Of a DNA stretch of 64,000 bases, positions 30,701 to 42,056 are shown piece after piece (position 1 is the stretch's first letter; every line of letters begins with the position of its first letter). The notes beneath the pieces were generated by a model. The model worked only from the letters and a program-made list of their open reading frames with translations. It did not search any database and was not told where the DNA came from. Origin of the DNA: Hyaloperonospora brassicae (lineage: Eukaryota > Oomycota > Peronosporomycetes > Peronosporales > Peronosporaceae); assembly GCA_947650285.1 (NCBI GenBank), contig CANTFL010000981.1:1-64000 (forward strand). The letters are read 5' to 3'. A program made the translations under genes and the position numbers.

Positions 30701-33272
30701 ACTTTCGACGCGCTTGGTCAACCGAAAGCCTCTTTTCGTTGGTTCCAAGTTGTTTCCTGTGAAAAGCGTGTACCTGGACGACTTATTAGATTGGTTTCCC
30801 AGTCTGTCGCGACGGTGTCAGAAGGAAATGACCTACATGAAAGGCCAGTTTCATTTGCTCTCGCAAGCTCGTGTAAGTGCGAACAGTGAAATGGCAAAGA
30901 AAGCAATTTCGAAGATCCACGAATACCAGTTGACCATGATTGAGGTCATGGTGCGCTTGCTCATTGAGGCCCACCGCTCTCGCACTGGATCACAATGTTT
31001 TCTTATATTCTTGCCTGGTGTCGGAAGCATCGACACGTTGTACGAGTCACTGAGCTTTCTTGCCATGGGCGAGCAAAACGTTCAGGTGTTGGTGCTACAT
31101 TCGGGAATAGAGTTGGAGCACCAGCAGGAAGCATTCAAATTGCTAGGGGAGAGATCAACTAAGATCATATTGTCCACGAACATTGCCGAAAGTAGTGTGA
31201 CGATCCCGGATGTTACGCATGTGATCAACTGCTCGATTGAGAAGCAGATTGAGATGCCGAATGCAGAGAAATCGCACGCGGAGGTTTTGGTGCATACTTG
31301 GTGCTCGCGCGCGTCTGCACTGCAACGCTCGGGGCGTGCTGGAAGAGTCATGCCTGGCACATCTTTTCACCTGTTTACGAAGCCATTCCGTGACCTGTGT
31401 ATGGCTGAATACAACACCCCGGAATTATTGCGCAAACCGCTCGACCGCACTGTGCTGCAATTGAAGGGACGGCTTCACCAGTTTGGGGTGCCCAGCTCAC
31501 TTCTCCAACAGGCTCTGGATGCCCCGGACCTTTCTCGTATCGGTGGAGCCTACAAGCTGCTGTCTTCGTTCGATGCCATTGACTCTGATGAGGAAAAGAA
31601 CTCTCGTTTGACGAGGTTTGGCTCGTTTGTTTGCCACATGCCTCTCAGTCTTGAGCTGTGCCGACTTCTCATGACGGGCGCCTATATGGTTCAGGACACT
31701 TCTAGTGGACATGAGAAGTGGCCATTGCTGCTAAACGTTGTCGTCCTGGTGGCAATTCTTGCTGCACCAGACCTGTTTGTGATGCCGTCGTTCTACCACG
31801 CGAAGTCCGCGCAAACTTATTTGCAGGAGATGAAGAAGAACTTGGCAGCGAAGCTGAAGTTGGATGACGGAATGTGGAGCGAGCCGCTATCGATTTGGTT
31901 GTTTTACATGAAGACAATGAGTGAGCAATCGTTGAATAAGAAACAAAACTTGAATGCCACTTTCTTTAAGGTGTCCATTTCTGCTCGACGGTATCAGACA
32001 TTGAATTTCTTGATTTCGGATCTGTGTGCGCGTCTAGTTGCACTGTCAAAGGACAAAACTGACGAGTTCAGCCAGCTGTTGGACTCGGAAACGGTCGTGA
32101 TGTTGATCAAGCTGGATGGGTACGCAAGTTCTCAGCGGATGGACAAGAAGCTTCTGACGTTTGCTCGAGCTGTTGTGGCTAGCAGACGCAACGAAGCGCG
32201 TGTCCTGCGTTTCTTGATTATACAAAACTTCGGTGAGCATCTTATCGGGAGCTCCCGAGCGAAGCCGACCAAGTTTGCAGACGATGATCTGGACGGCACT
32301 GATCGTGTGGATCTGAAAGTGGACAAGAAAGAAGCTGTAAGTTTTCACTCGCTTTCTGACGAGAACAAAAGCGTACTCTTTAGTCAACTCGCCAGCAGCG
32401 CCGAGCCGGCGGATGAGCTTGCAGCCATCACCCAAGCGCACAACGTTGTGTCAATCTACTCGTACATTACGCCGAAGAATAACGATGGAGGCTTACTCAA
32501 CGACAGCTGCTTTAGCGAAGTGACTGCCAACACGTTATCAAGAATGAGCTTCCCAGTGTCGCTGGTCTACTACATTCGTGGCGAGGGGTTCCCTGTGGAT
32601 ATGGGCTTGGGGACGGAACCAGAGCGAAATAACCTTTCGTTCAAGTTGCGTGTATCGCGTAGCAATTCATGCGGGCTAAAGTGGGAGCAGCTAAAAGACA
32701 ACGTCAAAGCGTCCATTGGCAACCGCAGTCTGTTCTCGCTGCCTGTTCGCCCAGTACTAAAGGAACCGAAGAAGGGGGAGAAGGAAGCGAAATTGCTAGC
32801 GGTTTATGCCGATCGACTGTTCATTGGCGACGAGACGAAAATGCGGTGCAACAACTGCACACTGCTGCCCCCAAGCAGCGTGTGCTACTACCCGATTATG
32901 TTGCTGGTCACTGCTCCACGCCATGCTAATATTCAGCTGCACATGGATCCGGTAGCAGGAGAAATCTTGCTGGTAAAGGTGGGGGCTCAAGACGCAACTC
33001 TTCCTCGCAAGATGGCACTCAAAGTCGACGTGCTAGCGACTGTCAATGCGGTGCGCGCGGCGCTGTCAGATGCACTGAACGCGACGGTAGGAGCCAGGAG
33101 AGTGTGTGTGTCTGACTTGCTGGCTTTAGCGGACGACTCCGTCTTCTTGACGAAGGAGAGTAAGGCGAATGCAAAGAATTGCAAGTGGGCACGCTTGTCG
33201 ATGGACATGCCTGATAAAGCACAGCTAGCGGAGGGAGAGACGCCGGCTCGGTTTCCAGCGTTGTACATCTGA
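27702..33272 (+). CDS. Asteroid/XPG-like nuclease fused to a DEAH-box RNA helicase
   Basis: An intronless frame of 1,856 residues is read from ATG 27,702. The start MGVRGLSRFC is the typical N-terminus of FEN1/XPG/Asteroid proteins; an upstream ATG would place 27 residues before it. ASREADEELGAM is the XPG-I acidic block and LLCGNDFTP the helical arch region. A Pro-rich linker (about residues 710-780) leads to a DEAH helicase: GETGCGKST (motif I, about 841), DEVHERS (motif II, about 951), MSATMDA (III), STNIAESSVTIPDV (V) and QRSGRAGRV (VI). The last 600 residues are helical and unassigned. It probably remodels and cleaves RNA or RNA-DNA structures; substrate unknown. Confidence 0.9.
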   Translation: MGVRGLSRFCRQREAQTSTETPDLHDVTLAVDFVGFLYYLCDELFRETDASPAWLLLGGCTLRLERYVETWLARLKERRVRLVFVTDPPQCFGGESHRKGLCLQDRRQQKAEQIEQVAHSPEWSFPRCSDGSQRLTRAGSGSLLAKTLLQTNGRFPFAREKLRGVLKSHGIPITTASREADEELGAMVRTGAAFAVLAEDSDFLVMTGVKYIPFDRLTFYEDEQCPEHLKVRARVFSSDLVAQALGLQVEQLVDLALLCGNDFTPVLDDAFDMAKTLGYPVQRLQASSSLYPATAARWVVEHLPTVENPFLAQIEAKKKGFLQALFEIYRFYGHEEVFLKKFPMKIKPIIPIKKMKQYKKLIDHFDYPQMAIDILETKSRGLSLRFDPLAWVPGLEGKSLDDLQAPARYLSYVALNAPVVQEMTFDRTVEVRVKPVDSLSPLLSIPLQQRSAKAVDKILRSLAFCLLYDDPNGENPKAAQLAGTLGKADKKGLAVKSIVYGLLALWKQDRTYLADASLLDDRLLELLLLSSLISLAICMSKQNSEDARALVVFDEHLLSMEVYAVVGGYLEILKQFHQLRLVIGSKLPKKLGCATYFSCEVFIQVCQVLMQRNGTNPMTAKTRSGVPGFSFNEVKPVLNLFTEISSNEFWTHYTAVRTTMRRMKELIALPADRVHATMSDKGLAILALENAMTKRDPNSADSSKVLPVIARPLPPADFIPPLPRSLPPQPHVPASTSNRSFADAQPASPFIPPLPPKAFSNLQASAPPFNSRLIKGLMPSSVAKCLGMGSAVRENAGHVPETESQVKKPASLKGLMKTLPVFGHRKEILDNVAENQLTIIQGETGCGKSTSVPQFLYDSWARDRSTSGRPVNIYVTQPRRIAAIELAGTVARMREGNEFGEDGRVGKVIGYRIGQKQVTSSETKITYVTTGYMVERIIHDPDALKSMTHLVLDEVHERSMDVDLLLLLLKLQLKDHPHLRLVIMSATMDAQLLIKYLGGSLSTRLVNRKPLFVGSKLFPVKSVYLDDLLDWFPSLSRRCQKEMTYMKGQFHLLSQARVSANSEMAKKAISKIHEYQLTMIEVMVRLLIEAHRSRTGSQCFLIFLPGVGSIDTLYESLSFLAMGEQNVQVLVLHSGIELEHQQEAFKLLGERSTKIILSTNIAESSVTIPDVTHVINCSIEKQIEMPNAEKSHAEVLVHTWCSRASALQRSGRAGRVMPGTSFHLFTKPFRDLCMAEYNTPELLRKPLDRTVLQLKGRLHQFGVPSSLLQQALDAPDLSRIGGAYKLLSSFDAIDSDEEKNSRLTRFGSFVCHMPLSLELCRLLMTGAYMVQDTSSGHEKWPLLLNVVVLVAILAAPDLFVMPSFYHAKSAQTYLQEMKKNLAAKLKLDDGMWSEPLSIWLFYMKTMSEQSLNKKQNLNATFFKVSISARRYQTLNFLISDLCARLVALSKDKTDEFSQLLDSETVVMLIKLDGYASSQRMDKKLLTFARAVVASRRNEARVLRFLIIQNFGEHLIGSSRAKPTKFADDDLDGTDRVDLKVDKKEAVSFHSLSDENKSVLFSQLASSAEPADELAAITQAHNVVSIYSYITPKNNDGGLLNDSCFSEVTANTLSRMSFPVSLVYYIRGEGFPVDMGLGTEPERNNLSFKLRVSRSNSCGLKWEQLKDNVKASIGNRSLFSLPVRPVLKEPKKGEKEAKLLAVYADRLFIGDETKMRCNNCTLLPPSSVCYYPIMLLVTAPRHANIQLHMDPVAGEILLVKVGAQDATLPRKMALKVDVLATVNAVRAALSDALNATVGARRVCVSDLLALADDSVFLTKESKANAKNCKWARLSMDMPDKAQLAEGETPARFPALYI

Positions 33273-33932
33273 CAAGTGACGTGTTGTTCCGGCAATCGTG
33301 ACTGAGTGCGAGGGCGGTGCTGGAGGTGCGTGGCAGGCAACAAAAAGGTGCATGGCATCAAAAAGATGCGGTCTAGCAGGTGAAGTGCGTGGAGGTCGTG
33401 TAAATCAATGCACCGTCTTTGGATCTTGTCAGCGCGCTTCTTCTCAACGACCGCTTTGGCATCGACGTATCAGATGCTGCTGCACTGCCAACGGCAGGCG
33501 TGTCGCGGAAGAGGTCGTGCTCATTTGGCGGATGTTCCACCACGGAACGCCACTCGGGGCTGAGAATTATAGCCAAACGTGCATGTTGCAGTCCTATGCC
33601 GACGCTGAGTTGACTAATAAGCGCGCGCGTGCTCTCGGCACTTCTCGAATGTTTATGGTCTGACAGGTGCAATTCTGAGTAAAGGTGGAGGAAACGCCAA
33701 CGTGATTATAGGTAGCTCGCTCCTATCAAGCGCTCATGACGATACATACCGCCATCGGACGCGTTCGCAGCGAAGCTTTGGTCGCTGGAACAGCTCCAAC
33801 AATAATGACATGCGAAAGAAAGTGGAAGTTGACATAAAACGAGTTGGTCTATCGTGTCTCGAGTCGCTCACGATGCAGTGGCATTGTAATTTTCACTTGT
33901 CCAGCTGTACCGTCAGCTACGCACACACACAA
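33273..33932. other. Intergenic between convergent genes
   Basis: Only short unsupported frames are present. The stretch serves as 3' flank to both the helicase and topoisomerase II genes. Confidence 0.6.
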
Positions 33933-36900
33933 CTACTCGAAATCGCTGTCGTCAGCATCCTCCAGTGCGAAACTCTCTTCCGCGTCATTGTTTCCATCCT
34001 CGTCGTCGCCCTCGTCACTCGATATTTCGTCATACACGACGGGCTTGCGCGCGCGGGCGGCGCGCTTTGGACGAGGAGCTATTGGCGAAGCCTCAGCTAC
34101 GTCGTTGCCGGCTGCACCGTCACTATCCTCGCTGTCTTCTTCAAGCGGCGACTTTTTCGACTTGTTTTTGGCGGACGCAGCCTTCTTGACCGGCGCGGCC
34201 TTCTTCGGTTTCGCAGCTGGTTTCTTCTCAGTAGCTGATTTACGCGCAGAAGCTTTCGGCTTTGCGGTGGACTTTTCTGCAATCTCCTTTCCTGCATCAT
34301 CCGACTCCATGGCAAAGACGTCATCTTCACACTCTACGGGAGCAGTCTTGTCATCGTCGGATTCCGCCAAATCGATTGCCGCGCCAGACTTGGTTGAGCG
34401 TTTTGTCTTCGATGTCGATGTGGAAGCAGACGCTACCTTCTGGGGAGAAGCCTTAAGCCTTCGAGCAAGCCGCTCGGCCAGCGAGAGCTCTTCGACCTCT
34501 TCTTCACGTTTTACAGTTGCTGGTGGTTCCTTTGATTGGAGAAACGTGGTTATGGTACCTGATTGCGGCCCCTTGTCGTTCGATTTGGCCTTACTTGCCC
34601 CGCCAGCCTTGTTCACGGCGGACTCCTTCTTGACTGGCCGCTTTGCTACAGTCTTCGGCTTGGCCTTCGTGCGAGGCTTTTTCGCCCCCTCGACTTCAAA
34701 GTCAGAGTCGTCATCGGCGTCTTCGTCATCGCTGTCATCGTTGTTCTTTCGCCTTCTCTTCTTCGTCGCAGCTTTCTTACCTTTCTTGCCACCATTTTTC
34801 TTGAACGTATGCGCCAAAATCTTTTCCCGTTCTTTCTCTGTCTCGATCAACATTTCCTCCAGCGCGTCAAGGTCTGTGAGCCACAGATTCTCTACCGTTC
34901 TGCCTTCCAGGACAGCGTACTCATTCTCGCAGTCCTGAAGTTCGCGACGCAGCTTGTCCACGCGTTCCTTCGTCAAGCTCCAGATCTTCATCGACAACAA
35001 GTAGTCGTAGCCTCGGCTGACATCAGCCAAGTTGTCATCCTCCTCCTCAGACTCGTTTGGATCGTCGCTGTCGTTTTTCTTCTTCGACTTTGACTTTGCC
35101 GTAATCTGATCGTATCCTTCTGCCACTAATTCTTCGAGCAGCGCTTGTTTCTTTCTGTTGTTCACGACCAGATTGCCTTCCACTACTGCTAGAACGAAAC
35201 GAGCCTTATTCGACAGAAGTTTGATCTGGTCCTGTAGTTTCTGTAGCATCGACTTCTTCCTGCGGTCATAATACTCCAAGCGGACGGTGTAAAACTCGTC
35301 CATGATCTCCTTGGGACTCTCGTACTTCTTGATGTGCCCATCTCTGTCGAAAAGATGCATGTTTGACGTTGACAAAGATGACTCAAGCTTAAACTTCTTC
35401 ACAATTCCTCCTGGCGCCTTGGCAATGTCGCTTAGTGTCTTGGGCTCCATCGTGATCGTAAACAACACCTTCACGTCAGTGTGATTCTCCTTAAAATCCT
35501 TGATCGTGCCCGCTTCAAGCAGCCCTTCCAGAAACTGCTTGTACGTTTGGGTCCACATCTTGACGGGCAGCTCTGAGATCACGAGCGTGGAGTCATCTAT
35601 TATCTCGTACAGGCCCTGGACAATGTAATTGCCGGTATCCGTTCCACGCGAGTTGGTCTTCTCCACGATGTGACCAGTGAAGCCACGGTACCACGGAACG
35701 AGAGGAGCGACTTCTTCTCCGTTGATCATCTTTCGTAGACTCTTGATGATGTCTAGTGGGTTGTAGGTCGGCACAGAACTGGACCAACCCGTTCCGATGC
35801 CGTCCGTGCCGTTGACGAGTACCATGGGGATGATCGGAATGTACCACTCTGGCTCGATCGATTGACCGTCTTCGTCCAAGTACTTGAGCACATCATTGTC
35901 CAAAGGGTCGTAGATTTTTCGGGTAAGTCGCTCCAAATTGGTGAAAATGTAACGAGAACTTGCGGCATCTTTGCCGCCCATCAAACGCGTACCAAACTGA
36001 CCGATTGGCGACAGAAGGTGGATGTTGTTGCTTCCGACAAAATCCTGTGCCATGTTCACGATACAGCCTTGCAAACTTTGCTCGCCGTGGTGGTACGCAG
36101 AATGCTCGGATACGTATCCTGCTAATTGTGCAACCTTGAGCTCCGACTATGATGTACAAGGCACATTGATCGTCAGACGTCAATCAAAGCGACAAAAAAC
36201 GAAAGCAGAACACTTACACGAAGATTACGCTTGAAGCAGCAGAAGAGCACTTTTCGCTGTGAGGGCTTGAACCCATCGAGGACACTCGGAATTGAGCGAA
36301 TGTTGTCTGCCATGGAGAACAGTATGAGCTCTTTGTTGACGAACCTGTCAGAAGAGCAGCGTCACAGATTGTGTAAGAACAATGGTCGATCAAAACTTCG
36401 GCGAACGTCGCAACGTACTCTGTGTAGCCCATGGCATCAACGTCGTAGTCGACGTGAGTCCCGGGTTCGTAGCCACGCAGCCAGTCCTTGCGGTCTTCGA
36501 CACGCTTCTTCGAGAACGCCATATCAATTACGTCCGCGTCGCCCTCTCCATCGTAAATGAACCCGATCTGGTGGGTCGGTAGATCAGAAAAGTACTCCTT
36601 CGTCTCAGCTGCCGTACTCGTACCCAAACCCTTATAGTACTTGATGATCCAGCCACGTCCTTGGTTCGTCCGTTCGCGCCAACCTTCGTACTCAGGCATC
36701 GTGTAGAATACCTCCTTCGTTCGCCCTTTGCTGCACTTTACGATCGGGGTGATGAACTCTTGCAAAAAGTCATCTATGAGCAGCAGCGACGGCCAGAAGT
36801 GGTGAATAAGATTGATCACGAGACCCTTAATGTGGCTGCCATCGTGATCCTGATCTGCCATGATCATCAAGTGGCCATACCGCAAGCCCTTCGTGGACTC

Positions 36901-39007
36901 ATACGTCTGGCCATACTTGAGACCGAGGATCTTGACCACGTTCTGGATCTCTTCGTTCTTCAAAATCTGAGTATGACTTGCTTCACGGACGTTCAACATC
37001 TTACCCCTCAACGGGAACACACCGTAGTAATCTCTGCCAACGACAGCAAGGCCACCAACAGCAACAGTTTTGGCCGAATCTCCTTCCGTCACAATCAGTG
37101 TGCAGTCCTTGCTTTTCGCTGTTCCTGCATGATTGGCGTCGTCTAATTTAGGGATGCCCGTCAGTCGCGATCGTTTTCCATGATTGCCGCCTTTCCGACG
37201 CAGCTCTGCTGTCTGCTTGAATGCGGCGAAAGACAGAATCTTTTCTACCAGTCCACTCTTTTCCACTTGCTTCAAGAATTTGTCGCTCAAGCTGAATGTT
37301 GATCCAAAGCCGTTGGCTCTTGTCGTCAGTGTCTCTTTCGTCTGAGTCATACAGTAGTTGTGGTGTCAGTCAATGATTGTAAGTATAATACAACAATGCC
37401 GTGCGTACCTGAGAGTCAAAAGCGGGGTTCTCGATGAGCGCGCTCACATAGACGAATATGTGATTCTTGATGTAATTGGGCTTCACGGCATCCCCCTTGT
37501 TTTTCTTTTTCAGCACACTGACAAGTTTGGTTGCAATTTGATCTACGATGTAGTTCACGTGCTGACCACCCTTTGTGGTACAAATGCCGTTGACGAAGCT
37601 CACTTGCTGGAAACCGTCTTCGCTCATGCCTACCCCGACCTGCCAACGTTCGTCTGGCTTTTCAAATATAACGCCGTTCTGTGTAATGTTTGACGGCTTG
37701 GCTTTGGCGGCCTTTGCCACTTTCGACTTTTCTTCACTGTACTCTTCATCGTCATCACCAGCCCCATCTTCTTCCGGAAGAGCATCGTCCTCCCCCTCGT
37801 TCGTGGTGTCTCTTTCAGCCTCGAACCCACGGGGTCCCGGGTAGAGCGCGACGTACTGCGGAAACGATTTGATCGGGATCTTTTCGCCATTGAGGAAGAC
37901 GTTGAGTCCCTTGCCAGAGACACCTGCTACATCGTACACTCGCTTTTTGAACAGCGAGACAATGTCGCTATTGAGAAAGTTGAGTTTGAACCGTTCCAAG
38001 TCCGGCTTGAACGAGATGCACGTGAAATCCTTCTGAGCCCACTTCGTGATTGAAGGTGGGTTCTTCTTGCTCATGTTGCTCTCAAACACTTGTCGATACC
38101 GCTGTTTCGTACTCGAGTCGGCGGTCTCAACAACAAACTCGTTCGAGAAAATGTTGGCAAGTTTCGCGCCGTAGCCATTCCGTCCACCCGTTGTCTTTTT
38201 CTTCTTGTCGTCAAAGTTGCTGCCCGTGAGCAAGTGGCCAAAGATCAGTTCCGGCACGTAGACTTTGTGCTCTTTGTGCAGCACAATGGGAATGCCTTTG
38301 CCATTGTTCCAGACCGAGATCTCGTTCTTCTCGTCGTCGATCGTCACTTTGAGCGTGTTCATCGACTTGTCGCGCTGCTTGTTGTCGCACGCGTTGACAA
38401 TGATCTCGTCAAAGATCTTGTAGAGACCCGGGACGTACGTAATCTTCTTCATGACCATCCGCTTCTTCTCGTCGTCAAACACCCACATGGTCTGCTCCAC
38501 GGGCTCGATCGAGCCCACGTACGTGTCCGGCCGCAGCAAAATGTGCTCGAGCTGCGACTTTTTCTGGTAAATCTGCTCAACGCTCTGCTTGGCTGCAGCG
38601 CCCGCAGTGTCCTCCGTCGCAGCACCAGCTTCGTCGCCACTGGCGTCCACGTCGTACACGGACCCGCCGTCGTCGCTCGCAGGGTCCGACTCGGCGTCGC
38701 TGCTCTCGAGAGCGTTTGCTTTCGGCTTTCCCTTGGCTAGCGCCTTCTTCTTCGTCGTCGTCGTCGCTGTCTTCTTAGCCCCTGCTGTTACTTTGCCAGC
38801 AGCGGCCGTCGTCTTTGTCTTCTTGCGGGGCGCAGCCGCTTTTTTCTTGCCGGTGGACGGCAGTTGGTGGGCCTACAGTTGGATTACAAATGACCAAAGG
38901 ATCCAATAAGAGAGAGAGTGAGAGAGAGAGAGTGAGTGAGGAACGAGACGGTCAGCGGCAATAGAGGGGGAGAGCTGTGACTGTACATTGTCTGCTGATC
39001 CGCTCAT
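33933..39007 (-). CDS. TOP2: DNA topoisomerase II
   Basis: Five exons are read: 39,007-38,987, 38,872-37,409, 37,341-36,407, 36,344-36,218 and 36,146-33,933. All introns are GT-AG and frames join exactly to give 1,586 residues. The ATPase part has NACDNKQRD, NGKGIP and GGRNGYGAKL. The TOPRIM part has TEGDSAKT (about 580) and DQDHDGSHIKGL (about 657). The DNA-gate part has SSRYIFT with the probable catalytic Tyr915. The C-terminal 280 residues alternate Lys-rich and acidic blocks ending EDADDSDFE, usual for the regulatory tail. The enzyme passes one DNA duplex through another using ATP, in the nucleus. Exon 1 codes only seven residues and is the least certain part. Confidence 0.95.
38907..38941. 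repeat. GA-rich microsatellite in TOP2 intron 1
   Basis: Alternating GAGAGA/GTGA units fill the pyrimidine side of the first intron when read on the gene strand. Confidence 0.8.
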
Positions 39008-41150
39008 GGCGAGGGCACAACGCGCTCGTGTACGAGGGGGTGCGGTCCGAGCGCTTTTGTGCAGTCTGTGCTGTTGCTCTGGAGTGCGGAATGCGGAATG
39101 ACGTCCGGCAAGCGGAAGCGGCGGAGAATATCTGGATAGTTTTTGGATTGGTGAGCAATGGCAACGAAACAGCTGCCGTGTTTTGATGCCGCAAGATCGG
39201 GTGAGTGGATGGGGACGGCAGTTATTCGACAAGAGGGGGCGCGCGCAATCCTAGAGTGTGTTGTTGGATCGTATATTGCTTGAGGTTTTGCGCACCTACC
39301 TGGTTTTGAAACGACACAAAGATACGTAGCAAGAGTCGAGGCGATGTACGTACATAGCGCTCCAGCGCTTTTGCTTGGTCGAGTTCTGGCATCAGCTCGA
39401 GTCGTCATATCGGCGATGGACCGCTCGCTCGCTCGCGTGTTCGCTCATCATCCATCATATCGTCATCGCATGTGGCAAACATACTGGCGATGTTGCACGC
39501 CTACGTTATGACATTAGCACGTGTCTGACCAGCACGGGCTTCCGACATGCACATCATCAAACTGTTTGAGCCTGGAACGGCTTCCGACGCATTGCACCAT
39601 CTCTAAACGGTCGGGTTGATCAGCAATTCGGACGCTCTTCGAATTGTGGTGAGATGCAAAGATATCTACTTACGCCGCTGCGAGGGACGATCGTACAGCA
39701 GCTTCTAGTCGACGTCGAGAGCGCCATCGCTGTGGTATCGGTCTCAGTGCACTACTACATGAGGTGCAGTTATTTCGAGGTCGGGTCTTGATAAATAGTA
39801 TGTTTCAGTCTCTCTCTTGTTCGTGTACCCTGAGGGGGTGCAGTGTGTCCCTTTCGAGAGCAGGCAGTGCGTCTACTCGCATAGTGACGCGCGCGATCAA
39901 TGAGCGCTACTTTGCGCTGATCGACGTAGATGCTCTACCTGTTGCCGAAGGGCTCGCCGTTGCTCAGTATGACGACTTTGTTGCACGGTGCTTACGGCAG
40001 TCAACGAGAAAGCACCGCTGTCTCGCATACGCGGACATACGACGAGTGGCTTCGCGGCTAGGAGACAAAGGTCGGGCGAGCTGGCATACCCTTGGCAATT
40101 TGCTTGTCAAACGATCGATCTGGTGAGCAAGATCGAGCAGCGAGCGGTCTTCGTGACCGTCCTCGACACCATCACACAATCTGAGCCCAGCAGCTCTGCT
40201 ACGAGATTGTCCAGCTTGATACCATTTCATGTCAGGTCTTCGTCGTACACGACAGTTCGGTGACTGTTTGCTCTCAGATGTCGCGTGTGAGTTCTCGTCT
40301 TCCTGCGTTTGAACTTGCGGAATCGATCGTTCGTGCAGTGCACTATCGAAAGGCCGACCATTGTCGCTACAGTCGTAATACGACACTTCCTGCTTCGACT
40401 ATTTGCATCCGTTGGGCGATGTGTAGTCGCTGTCGGATTCCGCAATGTTGTTACGCTTTTGCCACGTACGATTCGACTGCCTCTCGTCAAATGTGCCACA
40501 GTTGTGTCATTGTCTTGCGTGACCTGACAACAGAAGAAGTCAATGAGGTGCTAGCAGTATCACGCACGTAAAAGTGTCTGTCAAAGTGTTGGACTGTAAG
40601 GCATTGCCTCTCTTGCGCCGAGCAATGGATGGACCACAGTTGTGTCGATGTTCAACACGACTGTACGGCAAGTCGTAGTGGAAGTGGACCTGATCACGGA
40701 TAAACTTGACTCGCCATCAAGTCACAACAAAACAGAGCATATCCCTGGTCATGGCAAACTCCATCTGATGTGTACATGCGTTCCCGCATATGCGCACTGC
40801 GCGTGCGTCATGCGGGTGGCCACTTCAAAGCTACTGAACAAGCAATCTTGTGTCTCGTGATCAAGTGGACGTAAGCTGTCTGTATTTCCAGGTAGAACAA
40901 GTCAACAACTGGGTACCCCTCGCACACTGCCCAATCTTTCCGTAATGACAGATCTACCTCAACATCATGTGGACGAGTAGACAATGTCGGCGCACGTCGA
41001 CTCGGCCATGGGCGAGCGCAAAAGTCGTGTCTCGAGATGTAGTGAGACCGAGGCACGACAACATTCGCCCCCCCATGTGCCATCTTGCTCCTGCACCCAG
41101 GAGTCGCATGGAATCGTAGTCAGCTACGGTACAGCCAAAAATGTGCTGAT
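39008..41150. other. Gene-poor 2.1-kb interval
   Basis: Several frames of 60-140 codons occur on both strands, but none has a recognised domain, a consistent start or splice structure. I see no tRNA-like or repeat sequence here. Confidence 0.5.
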
Positions 41151-41603
41151 CTACGCGCGGTGGTAATCTGGACTGGCAAACGTCGCGTTCAGGTGCTCCG
41201 CCTGCACTTCGACCGTCTCCAGCTGCGTCTCCGCGACACGCAGCAAGAACCTGCGCACGCATCAGCAGTATCCATCAGCGATCGGCGCCACAAACTGGTG
41301 ATGACCACCCAACGTCTTCGACTGTCTTTGCAGTCACGAACATCAGTCGCTCGGGGTCCGTCTCCTCCCGCGCGACGTCATATTCGTGGCGCAAACGACG
41401 CCGCACGTAGTTAATGCGGTCGCGTGTCGGCATCTTCGCTGCGGCCTGCCGAACAAACAAACAAACAAACAACAGCCCGTACCACAACCACAAGTCGTAT
41501 GGTTCGCTCATGAGCCACACTATGTGCATCGTAAAGGACAGACGAGGCGATGTGCGTTACGTACGCGGTAGATGGCGCGGTATAGACGCAGCGCTTCCGT
41601 CAT
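41151..41603 (-). CDS. LYR-motif (complex 1 LYR family) protein
   Basis: Three small exons are read: 41,603-41,565, 41,445-41,342 and 41,250-41,151, with GT-AG introns. They join in frame to an 80-residue protein. Exon 1 encodes MTEALRLYRAIYR with the LYR tripeptide. Exon 2 continues AAKMPTRDRINYVRRR and HEYDVAREETDPERLM. Exon 3 ends the helical bundle. LYR proteins are mitochondrial matrix adaptors that bind acyl carrier protein and help assemble Fe-S or respiratory complexes. The MPTRDR and ETDPE blocks resemble the LYRM5/ETFRF1 branch, but the subfamily is inferred. It is transcribed divergently from the mitochondrial YCII gene only 93 bp away. Confidence 0.85.
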
Positions 41604-41696
41604 TTGTCAACGCAGTGGTGTCGTCTCCTATAAATGACGCAAGTAATTTATCTCGACTGGTGTACGGCACACCAGATTCCAAGCGATCCGCCAGCC
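41604..41696. promoter_or_regulatory. Short bidirectional promoter region
   Basis: Only 93 bp separate the ATGs of two divergent genes for small, probably mitochondrial proteins. A TATAAAT string lies at 41,629-41,635 in plus orientation. Shared regulation is an inference. Confidence 0.5.
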
Positions 41697-42056
41697 ATGA
41701 CGTTGGTCCAGCACGTGCATCGCGTCGCCCCCCGCGCATCGCGTGCGCTGTCCCGCGCCGCTCGCTCGACCGCTGCCGCGGAGCCAAAGTATTACATTCT
41801 GCAGTACGCGTACGTGGACGACATGGCGGACCGTCGAGGACCGTTTCGCGCCGAGCACTTGGAACGTGCGGGCAAAGCCAAACAGGACGGCCACGTCGTG
41901 ATGGGCGGCGCGCTCGTGAAGCCTCTGGACGCTGGCGTCTTTGTCTTTAACGTGGCGGACACGGCCGTTATTGACGCGTTTGTGGCGAACGACCCGTACG
42001 TTGTGAACAAACTGGTCACGTCGCACTCGATTCGAGAGTGGATGGTCGTTGTCTAG
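41697..42056 (+). CDS. YCII-domain protein, probably mitochondrial
   Basis: The intronless frame of 119 residues starts at ATG 41,697. Residues 1-30 (LVQHVHRVAPRASRALSRAA) are Arg/Ser/Ala-rich without acids, a good mitochondrial presequence. The rest is a YCII/ferredoxin-like alpha-beta fold: KYYILQYAYVDD, then R-x3-RAEHLERA, GHVVMGGAL, VFVFNVADTAVIDAFVANDPYV and a C-terminal W. YCII proteins are small, mostly uncharacterised or weakly enzymatic. In-frame codons upstream (41,634) lack an ATG. Confidence 0.85.
   Translation: MTLVQHVHRVAPRASRALSRAARSTAAAEPKYYILQYAYVDDMADRRGPFRAEHLERAGKAKQDGHVVMGGALVKPLDAGVFVFNVADTAVIDAFVANDPYVVNKLVTSHSIREWMVVV

Noticed and set aside
33844..34938. 364-codon plus-strand Ser-rich frame
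   Set aside because: It is the reverse of the Lys/Asp/Glu-rich tail of topoisomerase II, whose minus-strand frame is continuous with the catalytic domain.
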